Below, piece by piece: positions 1-8,214 of a stretch of 64,000 bases of DNA. The position numbers and the translations under genes are program-made. The notes below the pieces were generated by a model that searched no databases, was not told where the DNA came from, and worked only from the letters and a program-made list of their open reading frames with translations. Position 1 is the stretch's first letter. Every line of letters begins with the position of its first letter. The DNA is from Lysinibacillus timonensis (GTDB lineage Bacteria; Bacillota; Bacilli; Bacillales_A; Planococcaceae): contig NZ_LT985980.1 in assembly GCF_900291985.1 (NCBI RefSeq), positions 770,001 to 834,000 of the forward strand. The letters run 5' to 3'.

Positions 1-97
1 CTGGCACTTCGAATTCATTTGTAATTTCTTTACCACAAGAACTACAATATACTTTTTTCGTGACCGATTCAATACCACAACATTCATATACTCTCAT
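1..97 (-). CDS. DUF35-type Zn-ribbon/OB-fold protein, N-terminus only
   Basis: This is the first 32 codons of a gene running off the left edge. The visible residues hold a cysteine pair (ECCG) and a CxxC (CSSC), as in the Zn-ribbon that starts DUF35 proteins. The start ATG lies 2 bases after the thiolase stop and has GAGGGTG upstream, so the two are probably translationally coupled. DUF35 proteins are known partners of SCP2-type thiolases, which fits. The OB-fold half is outside the window, so the family call rests on the ribbon and the neighbour. Confidence 0.6.
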   Translation of the reverse strand, partial: MRVYECCGIESVTKKVYCSSCGKEITNEFEVP

Positions 98-99
98 AC

Positions 100-1239
100 T
101 TACACCCTCTCTAATATATGAACTACTGAGTAAGCACCTGTACCACCCAGGTTTTGGGCTAACGCGATTGTTGGCTGTTTTGTTAATTGGTTTGGGGCAC
201 TTCCTCTTAGTTGGCTAACAAGTTGATAGATTTGTGAAATGCCAGTAGCCCCAATTGGATGACCTTTTGATAAGAGTCCTCCGCTCGTATTTATTGGAAT
301 TTCCCCATCTACACCAGTTTTTCCTTGTTGTACCGCTTGCCAACCTTCAAGTTTAGGGAAGAAACCTAGTTCTTCACTAGAAAGAATTTCAGTCATAGAA
401 AAGCAGTCATGTATTTCTACCACATCAATATCTTCAGGACCAAGACCTGCTTTTTCATAAGCTTTTTCGCCAGATACACGTACAGCTGGTAACGATAGTA
501 AATCGTCCGCATCTTGCATTAGTGTTGGACCAGAGGCCTGTGCACTTGCACGTACTTTAATGTTCGATGGTTTTTTAGATAACACAACTGCAGCACCACC
601 ATCCGTAATTGGGGAGCAATCAAACAAACCAAGTGGATCAGTTACCATACGAGCGTGCAAGATTTCTTCGATTGTCGTAGGTTTTTGAAATTGAGCATAT
701 GGATTATTCATCGCATTTTCACGATTTTTTAATGCCACTTTTGCTAAATGCTCTTTTGTTGCACCGGTTTCATAAAAATATCGATTCGCTACCGTGCCAA
801 AGAATCCCGGAAACGTTAACCCAGCTTCTTTTTCATTTGTACTTTGATCCATTGCGGTATTGATGACTTGTGTGACAGTAGCTGTAGAAGCATGTTTCAT
901 TTTTTCAGCACCTACAACTAACACTGTCTCGTACTCCCCACTCAATATACTTAATATGCCTTGTCGTAGTGCAATTCCTCCTGAAGCACAAGCCCCCTCT
1001 AGTTTCGCAGTTGGTATATATCCGAGACCTAGGTCATTTGCGACAATTGCACCGAGTATTTCCTGATTAGACAATGAACCACCCATAAAATTCCCAACAA
1101 AGACTGCATCAATTTTCTTAATCCCGGCATCTTTGATAGCTTTTAGTGATGCTTCAATTAAAAGGTCTTTCAAAGTCTTGTCTTCAAATTTTCCAAACTT
1201 CGTCATCCCAATGCCATGAATATATACTTGAGTTGTCAT
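100..1239 (-). CDS. SCP2-type thiolase (acetyl-CoA acetyltransferase-like)
   Basis: 379 aa thiolase-fold protein. The acylated cysteine is C84 (EGACASG). An HDCF motif sits at 277-280 and GHP at 326-328. The classical C-terminal CxG is NLGG here, as in SCP2-type thiolases, where the HDCF cysteine is thought to take over as the base. The expected activity is CoA-dependent C-C cleavage, or retro-aldol cleavage with a DUF35 partner, in the cytoplasm. It overlaps the acyl-CoA synthetase stop by 4 bases (ATGA) and precedes the DUF35 gene, so it is in the same operon. GAGGTGATGAA before ATG supports the start. Substrate unknown. Confidence 0.85.
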   Translation of the reverse strand: MTTQVYIHGIGMTKFGKFEDKTLKDLLIEASLKAIKDAGIKKIDAVFVGNFMGGSLSNQEILGAIVANDLGLGYIPTAKLEGACASGGIALRQGILSILSGEYETVLVVGAEKMKHASTATVTQVINTAMDQSTNEKEAGLTFPGFFGTVANRYFYETGATKEHLAKVALKNRENAMNNPYAQFQKPTTIEEILHARMVTDPLGLFDCSPITDGGAAVVLSKKPSNIKVRASAQASGPTLMQDADDLLSLPAVRVSGEKAYEKAGLGPEDIDVVEIHDCFSMTEILSSEELGFFPKLEGWQAVQQGKTGVDGEIPINTSGGLLSKGHPIGATGISQIYQLVSQLRGSAPNQLTKQPTIALAQNLGGTGAYSVVHILERV

Positions 1240-2717
1240 TTCATCACCTCATTATGCTGCTTCACAAGCTCTCTTTTTAATATTTTGCCATATGAACTTT
1301 TCGGTAAACTTTCAACAATATAAATCTCTTTTGGCTTTTTAAAACTTGCTAGATGATTTTTACATAATTCAATTAACTCTTCAGACTGAATTAGTCCACG
1401 ACCATTTGGAACAATGTAAGCAACTACAGACTCACCCCATTTTTCGTCCGGTACACCGATTACACACGTTTCTTTGACATAAGGATGTTTATTTAATACT
1501 TCTTCCACTTCTCTAGGATAGATGTTAACACCACCAGAAATGATGACTTCTTTTTTTCGATCAACGATATATAAATAACCGTTTTCGTCTAAACGGCCTA
1601 AATCACCTGTATAAAGCCAACCATCTTTTAAAGTGTCCGTTGTCGCTTTTTCATTATTCCAATATCCTTTCATAACTAATGGACCTTTTGCAACGATTTC
1701 TCCAACCTCCCCAAATGGAAGTGCATTCCCTTCGTCATCTATAATTTTGACATCGACAAATGGACCAATACGACCACATGAGTCAAGTCGATTTTGCAAA
1801 TCGCCTCTTGGCATAATAGAAATACACATAGGCGCTTCCACTTGCCCATATGTTTCTACAAATTTTGTACCAATTTTATCAATGGCCTCTTGCAGTTTAG
1901 CTGCAGCAATTGGTGACCCTGCCATATTAATAGATTTGATTGTTTTTAATTTCTCAGAATCAAACTGCTCATGTTGAACCATCAAGTTCACCATTGTTGG
2001 AACTAAAAAGATGATTGAGATTTGGTCTTCTTCTAAATGATGAATAAATTGGTGTGGTTCAAATTTGTCATATACTACTTGTGTCAGCCCGTATAACCAA
2101 GCAACATGGCTTAAAAAGTTGGCACCATGTGTGAGAGGAGCTACATGACCAATTGTATCTTTATAATCCACTTCACATGCTATAGCTAAAGACAGTGCCC
2201 CACTGACCATATTACGATGAGTCAACATGACACCTTTTGGATTTCCAGTTGTTCCAGAAGTGTACATAATGGCCATTAAGTCATCTTCACTCACTTCATT
2301 TTCAAACGTTTGGCCATAGAATTTTTTTATAATATTCTCATAGTCATTACCAACGATGATAGACGGTAGTTCGACTTTTAATTTTTGAATTAAATCTGCT
2401 TCACCAATTAAAAGGACCATTCCAGAGTCTTTTATTTGATATTCATGTTCTTCTGGATGAAGTCGATAATTTAAAGGGACCTTTATTAATCCAACAAAGG
2501 AAACTGCTACATCTAATTCTATATGCTCAGAACGATTAGACATTAATATCCCTAAGCGATCTCCTTTTTTCAAACCAATACTTTGAAAATATGAAGCTAA
2601 AGCATAAGCTCTTTGTATTAACTCATCATATGTGTAGGAAATCTCTTTAAATTTAATGGCAATTTTATTAGGGTAAGCTTTTGCTGATTTTAAAGCCAAT
2701 TTACCAATTGTGCTCAA
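1236..2717 (-). CDS. AMP-forming acyl-CoA synthetase
   Basis: 493 aa ANL-superfamily ligase that activates a carboxylic acid to its CoA thioester with ATP. The phosphate-binding loop YTSGTTGNPKG lies near residues 152-162. The YTGDLG and DRKKEVIISGG hinge motifs are near 370-395, and the catalytic lysine is in SYGKILKREL near the end. The length is usual. TTG is taken as start because GGAGG lies 8 bases upstream. It sits between the PPC protein and the thiolase in one operon with a TRAP transporter, so its substrate is probably the imported acid or its oxidised product. Chain length and substrate cannot be read from sequence. Confidence 0.88.
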   Translation of the reverse strand: MSTIGKLALKSAKAYPNKIAIKFKEISYTYDELIQRAYALASYFQSIGLKKGDRLGILMSNRSEHIELDVAVSFVGLIKVPLNYRLHPEEHEYQIKDSGMVLLIGEADLIQKLKVELPSIIVGNDYENIIKKFYGQTFENEVSEDDLMAIMYTSGTTGNPKGVMLTHRNMVSGALSLAIACEVDYKDTIGHVAPLTHGANFLSHVAWLYGLTQVVYDKFEPHQFIHHLEEDQISIIFLVPTMVNLMVQHEQFDSEKLKTIKSINMAGSPIAAAKLQEAIDKIGTKFVETYGQVEAPMCISIMPRGDLQNRLDSCGRIGPFVDVKIIDDEGNALPFGEVGEIVAKGPLVMKGYWNNEKATTDTLKDGWLYTGDLGRLDENGYLYIVDRKKEVIISGGVNIYPREVEEVLNKHPYVKETCVIGVPDEKWGESVVAYIVPNGRGLIQSEELIELCKNHLASFKKPKEIYIVESLPKSSYGKILKRELVKQHNEVMK

Positions 2718-2720
2718 AAT

Positions 2721-3203
2721 TTATGCCTCCTTTGTTGAAAAAGTAAAAACTGGTACGTGAAAGATCTCATCATTTTTGCGAGTTAGTTTCACATTTTTTA
2801 ACGGTAGGATAATAAATTCAACAGTGATTGCTGTTAAGTTTTCCCCTTCTAAAAAGTGTCCCCCGTCAAGTTTTTTATCACAATCAACTACTGTTCCGTG
2901 AAAATGGATATCTAGCTCATTCTGGTCATCCACGCCTATAAACCCTGTGCCAGATATGATTTCTACCTCTGTAGTCGTTTGTATTTTTGGCGAATATTTA
3001 ATTGTCCCTTCTATTTCTCCCTTCGAAACTTGTACGAAGGTTGCATATTTTAACGAACCTAAACATTGAAAGTGACCCGCTGTAATACCGTAATGAATAC
3101 ATACTTCTTTAATGCCTGCAAAAAGATCTGTATCCTTTTTTAATCGCCCAACAATCCGTTCAGTTGCTGTATCATAAACTGCTTGTAAACGAGGGTTATC
3201 CAA
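2721..3203 (-). CDS. PPC/DUF296 domain protein
   Basis: 160 aa protein made almost only of a PPC (plant and prokaryote conserved, DUF296) domain. Recognisable pieces are GSLKYATF, HFHGT and DGGHFLEG. The conserved histidines could bind metal, as seen in bacterial PPC structures. Plant relatives are DNA-binding AHL proteins; the bacterial role is unsettled. I prefer the TTG start with GGGGG 8 bases upstream; an ATG at 3218 abuts its own ribosome site. It overlaps the SDR gene and is followed 3 bases later by the acyl-CoA synthetase. Enzyme and regulator are both possible. Confidence 0.75.
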   Translation of the reverse strand: MDNPRLQAVYDTATERIVGRLKKDTDLFAGIKEVCIHYGITAGHFQCLGSLKYATFVQVSKGEIEGTIKYSPKIQTTTEVEIISGTGFIGVDDQNELDIHFHGTVVDCDKKLDGGHFLEGENLTAITVEFIILPLKNVKLTRKNDEIFHVPVFTFSTKEA

Positions 3204-3942
3204 TACTAATTCCCCCATCCACCTTTAAAACCTGTGCAGTCGTATAACTTGAATCTCTTGAAGCAAAGTATAATACGGCACTAGCGATATCATCTGGCTG
3301 ACCCATACGTTTTATAACTTGTTGATTCGTATCATAAGGAACTCCAGCAGTAATGTTTGTTGCAGTTGCACCTGGAGCAACTGAATTACAAGTGATCCCA
3401 TATGGGCCCAATTCTTTTGCCACCCATTTTGTTAATGCAATGACTCCACCTTTAGATGCCGCATAGGCAGGACCTGATCTTCCTTTTCCTCCGTCACCAG
3501 ACGTTACACCACCGTTCAGCCCAGAAACTGAGCTAATGTTGATAATTCTACCGTAACCTGCATCTTTCATATGTGGATAGACACATGCTTGGGTAAATAA
3601 AAATGCTGCTTTTAAATTTGTATCTAAATCACGATCCCATTCTTCTAAAGTCATCGTTTCAATATCTTTTCTACTTGCGGTACCAGCATTATTTACTAAA
3701 ATGTGAACTTCGCCAAATTTTTCAATCGTCCGATTAACGGTTGCTCGAACAAATTTTTCATCACGAATATCGCCAAGACATTCTATATAACTTTCATGCG
3801 CTAACATCGAGACTGTCTCGTCACAATAATTTAAGTCAACTAATACCGTATGAACTCCATGTTGAGATAATTGAACAGCAATTGCTTGCCCAATTCCACT
3901 AGCCGCGCCAGTGATAATCGCTACATCATCTTTTAAATTCAT
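3196..3942 (-). CDS. SDR-family NAD(P)-dependent oxidoreductase
   Basis: 248 aa classical short-chain dehydrogenase. The cofactor motif TGAASGIG is at 11-18, NNAG near 87, and the catalytic YxxxK as YAASK near 163. The C-terminal VDGG is typical of FabG-like 3-oxoacyl reductases and 3-hydroxyacyl dehydrogenases. It lies directly downstream of the TRAP transporter genes and upstream of CoA-activation genes, so it probably interconverts an alcohol and ketone on the pathway substrate. AAAAGGGG precedes the ATG. Exact substrate unknown. Confidence 0.85.
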   Translation of the reverse strand: MNLKDDVAIITGAASGIGQAIAVQLSQHGVHTVLVDLNYCDETVSMLAHESYIECLGDIRDEKFVRATVNRTIEKFGEVHILVNNAGTASRKDIETMTLEEWDRDLDTNLKAAFLFTQACVYPHMKDAGYGRIINISSVSGLNGGVTSGDGGKGRSGPAYAASKGGVIALTKWVAKELGPYGITCNSVAPGATATNITAGVPYDTNQQVIKRMGQPDDIASAVLYFASRDSSYTTAQVLKVDGGISIG

Positions 3943-3960
3943 AATCTATCCCCTTTTATG

Positions 3961-5286
3961 TTATTTCACGCCAAGTAAATCAGGTAAAAATGTTGAAATA
4001 GCTGGAATGTAAGTGACGATTAAAAGAACGATAATTGATGCGATGATAAATGGAACAACTCCACGAGAAATTTGCATGATGTTCGTTTTTGACATACTGG
4101 CAGCCACATATAAATTTAAGCCTACAGGTGGTGTAAATAGACCAATAGCTAAGTTAATTGTCATAAACACTCCAAAAACTGTCGGATCAACATTTAATTG
4201 CAACATGATAGGAAGTAAAATAGGTACGAAGATGTAATATGCTGAAATAGCATCGATGAAAGCTCCAGCAATTAACAAAATGATATTTACTAGTAATAGA
4301 ATGATATATTTATTATCCGTAATACCTAACAGAACATTCGATATTGTGGATGCAATCTGTTCGGTCGTTACGATGTAGGCAAATACCGATGCAGCACTAA
4401 CTATAATCATGACAACAGCAGTTTGAAGTGCAGATTCAATAAAAATTTTATAAAGTACTTTTGGATACTCTTTCTTTAAAATGAATATTCCTATAATTAA
4501 ACCGTACATAACAGCTACAACTGCAGCTTCTGTAGGAGTGAAGAACCCTCCATAAATTCCACCCAAAATAATGACAGGCATTAATAATCCAGGAATTGCT
4601 CTTATAAATGCCTCCCATCTTTCTTTCCCACTACTTTTTTGAACCGTTAACTCTTCAGCTGAAATAAATAAACCTCGTTTAATATCTCTGTTTCTAACAT
4701 ACATACCTGCAATAAATAATCCTAAACCAACTAAAATTCCTGGGACAATACCAGCCATGAATAGCCGATCAATTGTAATTGGAATTTGGTCACCAGCTAC
4801 GATAGCAAAAATAATAAGTGCAATAGATGGTGGTATGATAATACCTATTGCTCCTGCACTTGCAATTAGCCCCCCAGCAGTTTCTTTTCGATAACCATTT
4901 TTAATCATAGCCGGAATTAAAATACCACCAATTGCAGCTACCGTTGCAGGGCCAGAACCAGATATCGCCGCAAAGAATACAGCAACTAGAACGGTAACTA
5001 ACAAAATTCCTCCTTTACGATGACCGACTAATGTGTGTGCAAAGTCTATGAGTCTCTTTGAAATTCCAATATGATCCATGATGACACCAGCTAAAATAAA
5101 AAAAGGAATTGCAAGAAGTGTAAATTTTGCGACACTTGTATACATGATGTCGGTTACAACTTCAAAGCTATCTAAACCACTATTCATAAATAAAACTACA
5201 ACTGAAGATACAGCGAGAGAAACAGCAATAGGTACACGTAGTGCAATTAATGCTAAGAAAGCACCAAATAAAGTAATAGCAATCAT
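3961..5286 (-). CDS. dctM: TRAP transporter large permease (DctM)
   Basis: 441 aa polytopic membrane protein with about twelve hydrophobic segments and the glycine/alanine-rich motifs of the DctM family (for example SGSGPATVAAIGG and FTPPVGLNLYVA). It forms the Na+-driven transport channel for an organic acid together with the small permease and the periplasmic-type binding protein. Its start overlaps the small permease stop by 4 bases, giving the order binding protein, small, large permease. AAAGGAG precedes the ATG. Confidence 0.93.
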   Translation of the reverse strand: MIAITLFGAFLALIALRVPIAVSLAVSSVVVLFMNSGLDSFEVVTDIMYTSVAKFTLLAIPFFILAGVIMDHIGISKRLIDFAHTLVGHRKGGILLVTVLVAVFFAAISGSGPATVAAIGGILIPAMIKNGYRKETAGGLIASAGAIGIIIPPSIALIIFAIVAGDQIPITIDRLFMAGIVPGILVGLGLFIAGMYVRNRDIKRGLFISAEELTVQKSSGKERWEAFIRAIPGLLMPVIILGGIYGGFFTPTEAAVVAVMYGLIIGIFILKKEYPKVLYKIFIESALQTAVVMIIVSAASVFAYIVTTEQIASTISNVLLGITDNKYIILLLVNIILLIAGAFIDAISAYYIFVPILLPIMLQLNVDPTVFGVFMTINLAIGLFTPPVGLNLYVAASMSKTNIMQISRGVVPFIIASIIVLLIVTYIPAISTFLPDLLGVK

Positions 5287-5834
5287 ACTTTCATTTCTCC
5301 TTTCTGTTCTTCAGTTTCTTTTAATGTTTGGTCCATTTCTTCATTTTGGACTTCTTGTTTTTCTTTGGCTTCATTTTCAACTAATAAAATTTCGCCAATA
5401 GTTACTTGAACTGTCCGAATTAAACAAAGTAGCGCACCTAGTGGGAGTGCTAAAGATAAAATCCATTGTGGCATTCCTAATGCAGGTGTAGTTTGTGAAA
5501 TTTTCATTTGAAATTGAACCATCTCATATCCATAATATAAAAGAATACTAAATAAAGTTGCCGACATAATTGAAGAAATGACAATGATCACTTTTTTTAT
5601 ACTTTTACCCACAACATCGTAGACTAATGTAAAACCAAGGTGTGCGTATCTACGCACACCTAAAGCAGTACCAACAAACGTTAATAATACAAGTAAGTTA
5701 ATCGTGATTTCTTCCGTAAAGGAAAAGGAAAATTTAAAGATGTTCCGTGATAAAATATTTGCAAAAGTAATTAAAGTAATTGTTAGAAATGTAATAAATA
5801 AAATAATTTCCTCAAAATAATCAAGAATTTTCAT
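5283..5834 (-). CDS. dctQ: TRAP transporter small permease (DctQ)
   Basis: 183 aa membrane protein with four predicted transmembrane segments within the first 145 residues, as in DctQ. The C-terminus carries an extra charged, Glu/Lys-rich tail of about 35 residues, longer than in many family members. It sits 12 bases after the binding protein gene and overlaps dctM by 4 bases. GGAGG lies before the ATG. Confidence 0.9.
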   Translation of the reverse strand: MKILDYFEEIILFITFLTITLITFANILSRNIFKFSFSFTEEITINLLVLLTFVGTALGVRRYAHLGFTLVYDVVGKSIKKVIIVISSIMSATLFSILLYYGYEMVQFQMKISQTTPALGMPQWILSLALPLGALLCLIRTVQVTIGEILLVENEAKEKQEVQNEEMDQTLKETEEQKGEMKV

Positions 5835-5846
5835 ACCATTCCTCCA

Positions 5847-6917
5847 TTATCTTTCTTGGAATGCTTCTAATAATTCAGTTCCCCAAATAGATTCATATTT
5901 TTCATAGATAGGTTGAACTTTTTCTTTAAATGCCTTAATTTCATCTTCTGTTGGAGTATAGACTGTCATACCTTTTTCCTCTAGCTCTTTTAATTGCTCT
6001 GTTTCTCTTTCACGAGTAATTTGAACTTGGTATGCAGCAGCTTCACTACCTAAACGATCGAATAGAGCTTTATCATCATCACTCATTGAGTCATATAATT
6101 CTTTATTAATACCTAAAACTAGCGGATCATATGAGTAATTCCATAACGTTAAGTATTCTTGAACTTCATCAAGTTTTGAAGAATAAATGACATCAATTGG
6201 ATTTTCTTGGCCATCAATCGTTCCTTGTTGTAAGGCAGTAAATACTTCTGAGAATGTCATAGTAGCAGGATCCGTTCCAAGCTCGCGGAACAAATCAGTA
6301 TACATTGTGATACCAGGTATACGAATCTTTAAACCTTGTAAATCTGCTGGAGACTTTACATTTACTTTACTATTTGTCAATTGTCTGAAACCGTTTTCAC
6401 CATAACCTAAAGCGTGTACGCCTTTTTCAGCTAATAGCTGTTTAATTAATTCTCCACCTTTACCAGCGAATACTTTATCAACTTGATCATGGTTATCAAA
6501 TAAGAAAGGAGCACTCGCAACACCAAACTTAGGATCAAGGATTGAATAGATTATTGTTGAATTAAACGTTAAATCAATTGACCCCTTCGCTAATCCTTCT
6601 ACCGCTTTACCTGAGTCACCACCAGATAACTGTTCATTTGTGAAAACTTCTATCTTAATACGACCTTCAGTTTCTTTTTCTATATCATCGGCTAACTTTT
6701 TGGCTGCCTCATACCAAGTTGAACCTTCACCTACTGTAACAGACATTTTTAAGTCATAAGATTGTGCTTCTTCAGTACTAGTTTCACCTGTGCTAGTCCC
6801 CGTATTGCCTCCTGAACTACCACTAGATTGTGAACTACCTCCACATGCTGCTAAAACCATTACAATTGAAAAAATCAATGACAGTAGAATTATTCTCCCC
6901 TTGTTTATTGAGTTCAT
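5847..6917 (-). CDS. dctP: TRAP transporter solute-binding lipoprotein (DctP)
   Basis: 356 aa extracytoplasmic binding protein. The N-terminus has a positively charged start, a hydrophobic stretch and the lipobox LAAC near residue 25, so it should be lipid-anchored outside the membrane. A Ser/Gly/Thr-rich linker follows. The conserved TRAP binding core includes GYGENGFRQLTNS, KIRIPG and the GTIDGQENP region. First gene of the operon, behind AAAGGGG. It supplies the unknown acid to DctQM. It is homologous to DctB at 35374 but belongs to a complete transporter. Confidence 0.93.
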   Translation of the reverse strand: MNSINKGRIILLSLIFSIVMVLAACGGSSQSSGSSGGNTGTSTGETSTEEAQSYDLKMSVTVGEGSTWYEAAKKLADDIEKETEGRIKIEVFTNEQLSGGDSGKAVEGLAKGSIDLTFNSTIIYSILDPKFGVASAPFLFDNHDQVDKVFAGKGGELIKQLLAEKGVHALGYGENGFRQLTNSKVNVKSPADLQGLKIRIPGITMYTDLFRELGTDPATMTFSEVFTALQQGTIDGQENPIDVIYSSKLDEVQEYLTLWNYSYDPLVLGINKELYDSMSDDDKALFDRLGSEAAAYQVQITRERETEQLKELEEKGMTVYTPTEDEIKAFKEKVQPIYEKYESIWGTELLEAFQER

Positions 6918-7030
6918 TTCGTTATCCCCTTTGCTATTGTGTTTAACCCAAAGCCTTTACAAAAACTTCGAATTTGTAATTATTTTATAATTCTGACAAC
7001 TAATAAAATATATACAAACGATATAAACAT

Positions 7031-7044
7031 TTCATTTAAATGAA
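7031..7044. promoter_or_regulatory. Palindromic candidate operator upstream of the TRAP operon
   Basis: TTCATTTAAATGAA is a perfect 14-base palindrome about 115 bases upstream of the TRAP binding-protein start and just past the regulator gene's terminator. The position suits an activator or repressor site. The adjacent CdaR/PucR-like regulator is the obvious candidate, but this is inference and no promoter boxes were clear nearby. Confidence 0.35.
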
Positions 7045-7071
7045 GTTCATTTTTGTTCAGATAAAATAAAA

Positions 7072-7099
7072 AGGTCTCGAAATTCACTTTCGGAGACCT
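7072..7099 (-). terminator. Intrinsic terminator of the glcD-glcF-regulator operon
   Basis: Read on the minus strand, AGGTCTC pairs with GAGACCT (with extra CGAAA/TTTCG pairs inside) and is followed by TTTTATTTT. The stem begins inside the regulator stop codon. It separates the regulator operon from the TRAP operon. Confidence 0.85.
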
Positions 7100-8204
7100 A
7101 AAATTCGCAATAGTGCTTTCTATATAAATAAAGAGCTAGATTTAACTCCAGCTTGTTTTTACTCTTATTAATATCTATATTTAATAGTTTTTCAATTTTT
7201 TTCAATCGATATTTTAACGTATTTTTATGAATATGGAGATCATTTGCTATTTCCTGAAGCGAACTATTGCTGTTCAACCACATTTCTAGATTTAATATCA
7301 ACTCTTCGTCAAAAATAATCGGTTTAATAGTTCTTTCTAAGAAATCTTGTATCTTTGTTTCGGAAATCTCTGTTAACAACAATTCAATTGTTAAATCCTC
7401 TTCGAAGACCATTTCTTCTAAGTCATTATACGCTGCAGCTAATGCAATATTTGCTTTCTCGTAAGATTCCTTTAAAAAGTAAAAATCAGATTTATTTCCT
7501 ACTCCGATTGATACAGGTGTTTTATAAATCTTTTCCATCTTTCTTTTTAATATTTTTAACCCATTTTCTAAGTTTGTTCTTGAAACGTCAGGGACTAGCA
7601 TAATTAACCGATCAAAGCTCCATTGTGTAATTCTAACTTGTGGATGAATTGTTTGAATACTTAATAAAAATTCAATTTCACTATATTCAAAACGTCTTTC
7701 CACTCTTATAATAACGACTCTACAATAATTTTGCGTATCAATTCCTAGCATTTCTACACGTTGAGCAAGTATTTCCTTTTCAATTCTTCCATTAAGTAAT
7801 TCTAATAGAAAAAATTCGAACATTCGAGCATCACGTTCTTTTTCTTGGCGCTTAAAAAAATCTTCTATAAATAATTGCGTTATTTTTTGTACGAGTTTAC
7901 AGTATTTCTCGATTTCAGAAGGTTTTCCGGTCACACCAATTACACCAATTGGTGAATTCTCAAATATTAAAGGCATGACCATCCCTTCTCGTACACCTTT
8001 TAACTTTTTTGCTAATTCAGCTGTCATATGCATTACTTGTTTCTCTTTCATGGCTATTAAGGAGCCTTCATGAAACTGATTTAGTCTGGTTACGTCAGTG
8101 CTCGCAATAATAAATCCATTATGATCAATTACCACAACCTCTTTGTCGATTAAATTTTTCAATTCATCTACAATTTTAGGACCGATTATTTGTAAATCGA
8201 ACAT
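7098..8204 (-). CDS. CdaR/PucR-type transcriptional regulator
   Basis: 368 aa. The N-terminal 130 residues match the sugar-diacid recognition domain of CdaR (IVDELKNLIDKEVVVIDHNG, then GVIGVTG). The middle is a variable GGDEF-like region. The C-terminus is the PucR-type helix-turn-helix, with SLQEIANDLHIHKNTLKYRL near residue 320. In the family these proteins sense hydroxy- or diacids and activate their catabolic genes. It lies 10 bases after glcF, with AGGGGGCG before the ATG, and directly upstream of the TRAP operon. It probably responds to the pathway substrate. Confidence 0.85.
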   Translation of the reverse strand: MFDLQIIGPKIVDELKNLIDKEVVVIDHNGFIIASTDVTRLNQFHEGSLIAMKEKQVMHMTAELAKKLKGVREGMVMPLIFENSPIGVIGVTGKPSEIEKYCKLVQKITQLFIEDFFKRQEKERDARMFEFFLLELLNGRIEKEILAQRVEMLGIDTQNYCRVVIIRVERRFEYSEIEFLLSIQTIHPQVRITQWSFDRLIMLVPDVSRTNLENGLKILKRKMEKIYKTPVSIGVGNKSDFYFLKESYEKANIALAAAYNDLEEMVFEEDLTIELLLTEISETKIQDFLERTIKPIIFDEELILNLEMWLNSNSSLQEIANDLHIHKNTLKYRLKKIEKLLNIDINKSKNKLELNLALYLYRKHYCEF

Positions 8205-8214
8205 TCTTCGCCCC

